Source: Bryoerythrophyllum caledonicum (lineage: Eukaryota; Streptophyta; Bryopsida; Pottiales; Pottiaceae). Taken from it: a DNA stretch of 64,000 nucleotides. Made by a program: the position numbers and the translations under genes. Below, one piece after another: positions 57,232 to 64,000 of the stretch. Each line of letters begins with the position of its first letter. Within the stretch, counting starts at the first letter, position 1. Below the pieces are notes generated by a model. It did not search any database. It was not told the origin of the DNA and saw only the letters and a program-made list of their open reading frames with translations. The stretch lies in assembly GCA_963971425.1 (NCBI GenBank), contig OZ020523.1, forward strand, positions 25,091,105-25,155,104, given 5' to 3'.

Positions 57232-57560
57232 ACAAACCCACACACAAAATCAATCAAAGTAGCACATGGAAACCAAAACATTGAAATCTTTCACATTGAA
57301 ATCAACACTTTGAAATGGGCACATTGAAATTCAGCACTTTGAAATAAACACATTGAATTCAGCACATTGAAACAATGACATTGAAACCAGCACATTCAAA
57401 CTAGCAAAAAGTAGCACATTTACACCAGCACAAACCAGCACATTTAAACTAGCACAGACCACCACAAATATCCACAAACCAGCACAAAACCACCACATTC
57501 AAATCACCATTCAAATCATCACATTCAAACCAGCACATTGAAACCAATACACACTCTCAT
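57232..57560. repeat. Degenerate tandem repeat, ACCAGCACATTGAAA-type
   Basis: Loose 10-20 bp units (CAGCACATTGAAA, CCAGCACATTCAAA) in the intron between exons 1 and 2. Confidence 0.8.
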
Positions 57561-57680
57561 CTACGTGGTGACACATACATCAAAAGTAATGCTACACATA
57601 TATTATGTTTCGACACATCATATCAAAAGCAAAACTACACAAATATCAAAAGAAATGCAAGACTGAATGAGTGCACTTAC

Positions 57681-57758
57681 CTTTAAAACTGAGAAATCCG
57701 ACTGGAAAAGCTGGAAGTCTTGTTACTTGTTCACGTCAATCCTCCACGCACGGCCGTT
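57681..57758 (-). CDS. ParB/methyltransferase-like gene, exon 1 (first one seen)
   Basis: Ends at a perfect AAAG|GTAAGT donor (57681). The frame in phase 0 to exon 2 reads AWRIDVNK-x-QDFQLFQSDF with x = TAA 57723-57725, and it is limited upstream by TGA 57759-57761. No ATG is visible, so the true first exon or start is unknown. Confidence 0.4.
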
Positions 57759-57772
57759 TCAGACTCTACGTG

Positions 57773-58010
57773 CTCACAGAAACTCACAGAAACTCACACA
57801 CATTCACAGAAAATCACACACGCTCACAGAAACTCACACACACTTACAGAAATTCACACACACACACACAAACTCACACACGCACAGAAACTCACACAAA
57901 CTCACACACGCTCACAGAAACTCACACACACTCGCAGAAACTCACACAAACTCTCACAAACTCTCACAAACTCACACAAACTCTCACAAATCTTACACAA
58001 TCTCACGCAA
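57773..58010. repeat. CTCACAGAAACTCACACA-type minisatellite
   Basis: About a dozen 10-20 bp units, on minus GTGAGTTTCTGTGAG. It lies immediately upstream of the first seen exon, so it may be in the leader or promoter. The Thr/His/Ser-rich frames over it are artefacts. Confidence 0.85.
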
Positions 58011-58990
58011 ACAGCCCTAAACTCTGGCGCTACAGTGTACACGAAGTCACACAACAACAAATCGCACGTCCTATAAACCCTATGCGCAGGAAACCCTAGA
58101 CTCCAGAAATTGCACGCGGAACCTATACGCAGCGCTACAGTGTAAAAACATAACAATCCCTGTAGATAACGAAACTAACAGAAACCAACGCATAAACTCA
58201 CAAAACTCACAAAACATCAACGCCTGGAAGTACACGGAAAACCTGGACTGCAACGAAAAGAGTAGAAAAATGGCTCGCGCCACGACTTCGTGGGGAAGTT
58301 TTTGGGCCACCTAAAGCCGTGAGGGTCGAAACCCTGTGGCCGTTTGGTGGTCCCGAGATACCCTCGGGATACCCTTGGCGATATTGGGGTGTAACTCCCG
58401 GGTATTATGCCGGATGCTCCACAAATCATTCACCTTTGTTACTCATACCCGGACTTTTAAGAAGCCAATTTAATTTTACCAGAATAAGTTCAAGATATTA
58501 CGCGCCTGTAGTATTTGTGTACTCGTAAATTTCCAACACAATTTTTCAGAGCCATTAACACTACAATTTTGCATATTTTGGGGCAACGAACAGGTAGCAA
58601 AAGGAAAGTGATTATTTCCAATTTCATTTGTATGATCTCAATTAAAACTTCTAAATTGACATTTTCTCAATAATACACAAACTTAAATTGGACGAAAGTG
58701 AACGTTAATAGTATTTAGTGTTTAGTTTTCTTTCATGGTTTTAGTGGATCAGCTGGCTTTCACTTCACTCGATTTCAATTTTTGCATTACACAAGGAGTA
58801 AATTCATTACCATCGATATATATAAGTTCCTCCTACACCAATTATTAGGTGAAGCACACTTAAGGGAGTTTTAAAGCTACGATTTTAAGATTCTATTACT
58901 TTGAATTCAAGTTTTGTTTTTTTATGAGTTTGATATTATTTTCTATGACAATCGAACAGACAATAAGTATGTTAAGACCACATCTTGCAA
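58011..58990. other. Intergenic, nothing recognised
   Basis: Includes a short duplication (GCGCTACAGTGTA at about 58028 and 58131) and a GC-richer patch near 58330-58400. The latter was checked for a tRNA and none was seen. Confidence 0.4.
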
Positions 58991-58994
58991 TTGT

Positions 58995-59118
58995 ATAATT
59001 ATAAAATAAATGCCGGTGCACACTTTAGCTCTAATGGAGCTAAAGTGTGCGTATTTGCTTTATAGTTCCCTACATTTACTGATGGTGTACACTTTAGCTC
59101 TGATAGAGCTAAATTGTG
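58995..59118. repeat. 65-bp tandem repeat with variant palindrome, 2 units
   Basis: Units carry TTAGCTCTAATGGAGCTAA and TTAGCTCTGATAGAGCTAA followed by GTGTG/TGTG and a TTTACTGATGGTG-type spacer. It is the same unit type as 60735-60915. Confidence 0.75.
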
Positions 59119-59180
59119 AATTTTTTCTGTTCTTTTCACTTCATTTTGCTTTTACTGTAACGGTACAAATACAGTTGTTA

Positions 59181-59565
59181 GAGCATCTCCACCCCTGACG
59201 GAGAATTTTCCACGCCAGCGGGAAGGTGCCCAACTTTGAGATGAAGTGAGGGGCGTCACCCTTTTCCCCCCACACCGTCCCCGAATTGGCCACTGTGAGG
59301 GAACACCAGCGCCCAGCACTAACGCCATAGTAGGCTAATTTTTTTGGAGGTTTTTATTGATTTCTTTTAATTCCCTCGTGTAATTTCATGCTTGAACACA
59401 TGCTCTCGGGGAATTTTGGTATCCCCTGTACTTTTTGTAAATTTACTATTTAGAGGAACCGGCGCCGCCACTCCAGTGGGCCGGGACACCGGCCTAGGCC
59501 TCACGGAGTCGGCTTTACCGTGTTTATTCTTGCATTCCGGTCACTCGGCCCCGGTGGAGATTATC
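59181..59565. mobile_element. MITE-like element, PIF/Harbinger-type ends
   Basis: Left end GAGCATCTCCACC preceded by TTA; right end GGTGGAGATTATC (11 of 13 in inverted match) followed by TTT. The inside is GC-rich and non-coding. GAGCATCTCCA is a common plant Harbinger/Tourist terminus. Confidence 0.45.
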
Positions 59566-59859
59566 TTTTTCTAGTACACTATTTGTCAACAAGTTGGCAA
59601 CTAGTTTTAGCCACCATTGTCCTGAATATTATCCCTCATTCGTTCACCTACTACAGTTCATTTCGTAATAGCCCTCTATCAAAACTCTTCCCTAGCACAC
59701 AATTTTGATACTTGATAAATAGTATAAGCTGAAAGTCTTCATCCTACCGGTCGCCATGCATTTATTCTTCGTCTCATCTTCAACCTCAATTTCTTATCCT
59801 CTTATCCACAACTATTCTCATTCCCATCTCTTGCATTTTTTTTACATTATTTAATATTA

Positions 59860-60235
59860 TCTAATGAATATTTAATGTGTAATCAAATATTTAGCCAATA
59901 ACTAATGACTTTGTAATGATTTTTTAGAGGATAGTTCATGTATATTGGTATATCTGTAACTTTTATGCACAATTAAAGAATATTGGAATTTTATTTATTG
60001 AATATTGGAAGTTTTAAAAGTATATTTATGATAGTTTATTAATTTTTATATATTTCATGATTATTTAAAGAGTATTTAATGCACTGTTAATGAATAGTTA
60101 ATGAATAGTGCATAAATTTCTAATGTAAAATGAATGTGTATTTGAATATTTAATGAGTATTTAATTAATATTTACTGAATATGTAATGCACATTGAATGC
60201 GTATTATGTGATGGATATCTAATGAGTATTTTACT
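59860..60235. repeat. AT-rich low-complexity repeat, TTTAATGAATATT-type
   Basis: Loose tandem runs of TAATGAATATTTAATG. No coding potential. Confidence 0.7.
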
Positions 60236-60734
60236 TGTATTCCTATATTTATTGTATGTTTAAGTTTTTTCCTTTTCCAATATTCCTTTCTTTTCTCATT
60301 TTCGTTTCCAGAAGAATGTTCTTATATTTCCAGTCTTCTACTTGTAGTTTCATTTTCCCTCCATATTTTACATTCTACTTTGTCCAATTTTTTATATTTT
60401 CCTTTTGCTCCATACCTACGTACGCTTATTCCCAAGCTCTTTCTTGCAAATTCTTCCTTTTCTACATGCACTCAACCCTTCTTTACTATGATGCTCAAGA
60501 TGTAATCAAATCATGATTAAGGTTCCCTACAGTAATTGTCCACAAGTAAAAAACTTTATGTTCCACTATTTACTAGGATTGACATTTAGTGTAGTAGTTG
60601 GCATTTAGTGTAATATAGTTTTGTCACTACACTTATTGTAAATTTTACAATTACTGTGTGCATTCCTATTTAGTTTCCACTTCTCTAGAAGCCATCTTCT
60701 GTATACTGGAGCTACATAGTGCATTTTTGCTTTC

Positions 60735-60915
60735 TAATCCACTCCATTTAGTGATGGTGCACAATTTAGCTCTAGTAGAGCTAATCTGTGCATATTATCT
60801 TTTTAGTTCACTGCACCTAGTGATGAGGCACACGTTAGCACGAGTGGAGCTAAAGTGTGTGCACACACTCCTTTTAGTTCACTGCATGTAGTGATGGTGC
60901 ACACCTCTGCTAAAA
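60735..60915. repeat. 65-bp tandem repeat with variant palindrome, about 3 units
   Basis: The repeated frame is TAGTTCACTGCA, TAGTGATGGTGCACAC, then TTAGCTCTAGTAGAGCTAA or TTAGCACGAGTGGAGCTAA. The third unit lacks the palindrome. Confidence 0.75.
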
Positions 60916-62333
60916 ACCGATGTGATGTATGTGCAATGTGTATTTCCACTTCTACAAACAATCATTTTGAACTCCGTACTTCTCTTTATGGATAAGTATT
61001 TCACAAGTGGAATAGTAATCTTTTGAATTTTAAAAGGATTTTCATAATATGTGGATCTAAATCTCCAATAGTAATATTAAAAAACAAAAAAATATGACAA
61101 TCCCCTAGTTTTTAGTGGATATGAAGTCTAAGTATTCTTGGTACCCTAAATCAATAATATGTGACAATGTGAAAAATAGATGAATGAATATGTAATCTTA
61201 TTTTTCACTAGAAAAATAACATATTTTTTCACAATATCATTTGTTCTAATATTACTTCTATGTATTGAAAATACCACATTCCATATTGTGTCATAGCAAA
61301 AGGTTTTTTAGGTTGCTCGATGTGCCCGCAATCGAGAAGTTTCTCTTTTGGCTCGCATAACTTTTAATGAAGACGTTCATTGAGAAAATAAATTACTTAT
61401 AAATATGCCTCTCATTGAGAAAATACATTACTTATAAATATGCCTCATTACTTTTATCATCCTTCTACAAAATTTTGAGAATTTAAAATATAATTTGCGA
61501 CCACTAGAACGTGCTCAAAAACTAATTATTCCATTTTTGCATGTATAAATAAATTCAAAATTACTTACATTACGAACATTAAATTATGCTTGATGCACTA
61601 AGTGATACACTTTGTATTAGTTATATTTTATATTTTGATTATCCTTTTTTTGTCATGAGGAGCTAAATCCGTTTCTTGTTTAAATCTTTTAATATTGTTC
61701 CACTCTCTATGTTTTACAAATGACAAAGTCTTCAATTTCACGTCAAAACATGAAATAAGTTGTATATGGTCAAGAATTCTTCCATCTTTTATGTCATGCT
61801 TAGATTGCCACACCCTAAAGTCATGAAAATACAATGTGAACTCAAGAATAAGATATTTTAATTGAAATATTAGTTTGCGCACATTTCAAGTCTTTGAGTA
61901 CCTCTAAGTGGAAAGTAACCAATTTCAATTGCAAATCCAGACCATGGGGACATTGGGATTCTTGCCAAAGAATGCACATTCTAAATTGATGACGAAATAG
62001 TTACATGACGCACATTTTTAAAACCCCAAAGAAATGATGTCCAAAGCATGTTTGAATACATTTGTTTTGGCTAAAAATACACGTGCACATATAATATGTT
62101 TTTTTGTTTTTTTAAATGCTACTCGTCTGTTAAGGTCTTTGATTTCAATATAATAGATAAGTCCTATTTGGATTGTAATAAAAACTATTTCTAATCATCT
62201 CAATATCTTCTCTACATTTCCCTATACCTTAGTTGAATTGTCAATATCATGAATCTTCAAAGTATTATTATATTGAAATGAATTGACATCAGAAGATATC
62301 ACCTAAACCAAGGATCCTAAACCGTGAACCCTA
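60916..62333. other. AT-rich intergenic, no gene seen
   Basis: Contains a 38-bp near-exact tandem duplication (cattgagaaaatacattac, 61380-61450). The short open frame at 61628-61882 minus has no recognisable features. Confidence 0.45.
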
Positions 62334-62415
62334 AACCTAAACGTAAATTCCAAACCCTAAACCCGAAACTCCAAACCCTAAACCCTAACCCTAAACCCTA
62401 AACCTAAACCTATCC
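62334..62415 (+). repeat. Interstitial telomere-like repeat, CCCTAAA
   Basis: About ten CCCTAAA, CCTAAA or CCCGAAA units, some degenerate, in the plant-type telomere register. Confidence 0.85.
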
Positions 62416-63051
62416 AAAACCCTGAGCGTTACCCTAAAACCGTGTATATAACTCGCATGTGCGAGTATATTCGAGGTATTGACCTTTCCTTATTTTAGTC
62501 AACCGGGAAATAGTTGATTCAGTTTCCCGCTAAGATTTCGAATTTGCACTTTTTAGGGGCTGTGAAAAAGTCCCCCCCCCCTGCCAATTCTGAAGTTTCC
62601 TCCCGCCAATTCTCAAAACGTTCGTGTGTCCGTGAGTGACCTCGCCGATACTCGAAAACTTTCTTCATTTGTTTCCTTCTCACTTTGGTTGTTGTACAAG
62701 GTTGTTGTGGAGAGGCTTGGAGGTAGTACGACTGTCGGAGCTTGAAGAGGGCAACACCTATAGGTTGCGCACGGTTGAGCAGGTGAGGCAACAACATACC
62801 GGTTGTCTTCTTCATAAGATACACAATGTATACTTCTTGCATTCTCCGTGCACAGTCTCTAGCAATTAGGATGTGACAGTGTGTAGGGTTATTGCGCTGG
62901 TTCCAGCTGCTACTGTGATTTTGAAGCATCAGTGAGAGTTTCTTGACGACTAACGGAAAGATTTGGGTTGTAGTATACAGAGAGTCAGATTCATAGGCGG
63001 AAGAGTTTTCCCATACGAATCCCGACAAAGGCGCCGAGAATTACGGAAGGA

Positions 63052-63310
63052 CAGTTTAGCTCGACTCGAGCTAGTATGTCTTACGTTCTTTCGAAAGATA
63101 GTTTAGCTCGACTCGAGCTAAACTGTCAGTCAATATCATTATTGTCAGTTTAGCTCGAGTCGAGCTAAACTGTCATTCGATCGAAGGTAAGACAGTTTAG
63201 CTCGAGTCGAGCTAAACTGTCGATTCAATATTGTAGGACAATGCAGCTCGTATGTAGCTAAACTGTCCTACTATAATGTTTCGACAGTTTAGCTCGACTC
63301 GAGCTAAACT
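63052..63310. repeat. Palindrome array, 5 good copies plus 1 broken, 46-47 bp spacing
   Basis: Starts at about 63055, 63102, 63149, 63195, (63243 degenerate) and 63288. Flanks extend the palindrome as ACAGTT...AACTGT. Looser copies follow at about 63337 and 63490. The array ends about 0.4 kb before the start codon at 63670. Confidence 0.92.
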
Positions 63311-63669
63311 GATCTACCTTATTTTCTATGTCTTTTTAACTCGACTCGGGAAAAAATTACATTGCATCTTATAGTCATTAAATCAGGTCGGATCGGGCCA
63401 AATTGTCACTGTCGAGGGTGAGATTATTTCATATTCGGATTAAAACTAATCGCATTAAATTTTCTATTTGTCATATAATACCGCATCAGTTTACCTCGAG
63501 TCGAGCTAAATTTGCCTGTTCTTCAATGTCAATTCACTTGTATCAAATGTATTTTCAAGCGCCAGACTTTACCTCTTCATATGCTTCATCATTGATGTCT
63601 ATTCCTACAAGGTATTCACCTTTTCTTATTTGGCAGGGTTATTTAATATTTACTTCATTGGAATGCAGA

Positions 63670-64000
63670 ATGTCGTCTTCGGAGGACGACGATGTTCATG
63701 TTGACGCTCCCCTGAACCCTCACCTCCCTGAGTTTGATGTTATTCCTTGCCGTCTCTGGGTCAGGATGACTGTTTCGCTGCACAATGGTTCGGGTGTTCG
63801 CGTTGCAGAGGGGTTGGTTCGCAATGTCCGGTCTAGTGCAATTCTAGGTTTCTCTGGTCCTCTTGGGGATTTGAATGTTGTAGTACAGGTGTCCAGTACT
63901 TTTGTTCTGGAGGAAGCTCCTGATGAGTGGAGGTACTCGTTTAAGTCCTGGCCTATTCAACAAGTCTTCTTAAACGGTGTGAGTCTCTTCCATCATTGCC
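63670..64000 (+). CDS. Unknown gene, first exon, runs off the window
   Basis: ATG at 63670-63672, preceded by a TGCAGA context, opens an acidic start (MSSSEDDDVHVDAPLNPHLP) and a mixed alpha/beta-looking stretch (CRLWVRMTVSLHNGSG; GLVRNVRSSAILGFSG). The frame is open to the window end. A GGTGTGAGT sequence at 63976-63984 offers a splice donor about 305 nt after the ATG. No domain was recognised. Codon use resembles that of the ParB/methyltransferase-like gene. Confidence 0.5.
   Translation, partial: MSSSEDDDVHVDAPLNPHLPEFDVIPCRLWVRMTVSLHNGSGVRVAEGLVRNVRSSAILGFSGPLGDLNVVVQVSSTFVLEEAPDEWRYSFKSWPIQQVFLNGVSLFHHC

Noticed and set aside
57667-58099. Thr/His/Ser-rich frames of 117-142 codons on plus
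   Set aside because: They arise from the CTCACAGAAACTCACACA repeat, and the minus strand carries a better-supported splice donor there.
58320-58430. Possible tRNA or snoRNA in a GC-richer patch
   Set aside because: No cloverleaf, no B box and no C/D motifs could be placed.
62519-63028. 169-codon minus frame
   Set aside because: No domain, mixed composition, and it overlaps the leader region of the plus-strand gene at 63670. I could not support it as a gene.

Overview
This looks like nuclear DNA of a streptophyte plant; the lineage cannot be resolved further from sequence alone. Evidence: spliced genes with GT-AG introns, a plant-type DUF659/BED hAT transposase, Helitrons with CTAG ends, Ty3/gypsy LTR elements, a LINE tail, a small zinc-finger protein with a plant-type C-terminus, and a CCCTAAA-like patch near 62.4 kb. 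Most of the window is mobile DNA.

Layout. (1) 1-10.8 kb: a broken RING-H2/coiled-coil gene (1.7-3.8 kb), an F-box-like fragment, and a large hAT transposase gene (6.5-9.8 kb) lying between two G-rich minisatellites in opposite orientation. (2) 10.8-23.9 kb: a Ty3/gypsy fossil with inverted LTR-like arms. Its right arm is split at an A|T dinucleotide by a head-to-tail array of three Helitrons (14090-21639). Two of these carry fragments of a B3-domain gene, a two-exon gene, a LINE, a C2H2 zinc-finger gene and a Bet v 1-like gene. (3) 24-30.2 kb: minus-strand genes: kinase-like, an unknown two-exon gene, an FCP1/NLI-type phosphatase-like gene, and the last two exons of a ParB/methyltransferase-like gene. 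(4) 30.2-51.8 kb: a young LTR retroelement (A, minus, TSD CTCAC) with a second copy of the same family (B, plus) nested inside it. (5) 51.8-58 kb: the upstream exons of the ParB/methyltransferase-like gene, with introns full of a 19-bp palindrome, a Helitron and two long foldbacks. (6) 58-64 kb: AT-rich intergenic DNA with palindrome arrays, a MITE-like element, a telomere-like patch and the first exon of another gene.

Three results stand out. The ParB/methyltransferase-like gene appears to run from about 57.76 to 28.72 kb on the minus strand, with the 21.5-kb nested LTR complex sitting in one intron. Five non-LTR genes keep long open frames interrupted only by UAA/UAG (16 counted) and never by UGA, mostly at places where Gln fits. 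The tandem Helitrons have an internal empty-site control, because the other arm of the LTR fossil is uninterrupted at the same base.
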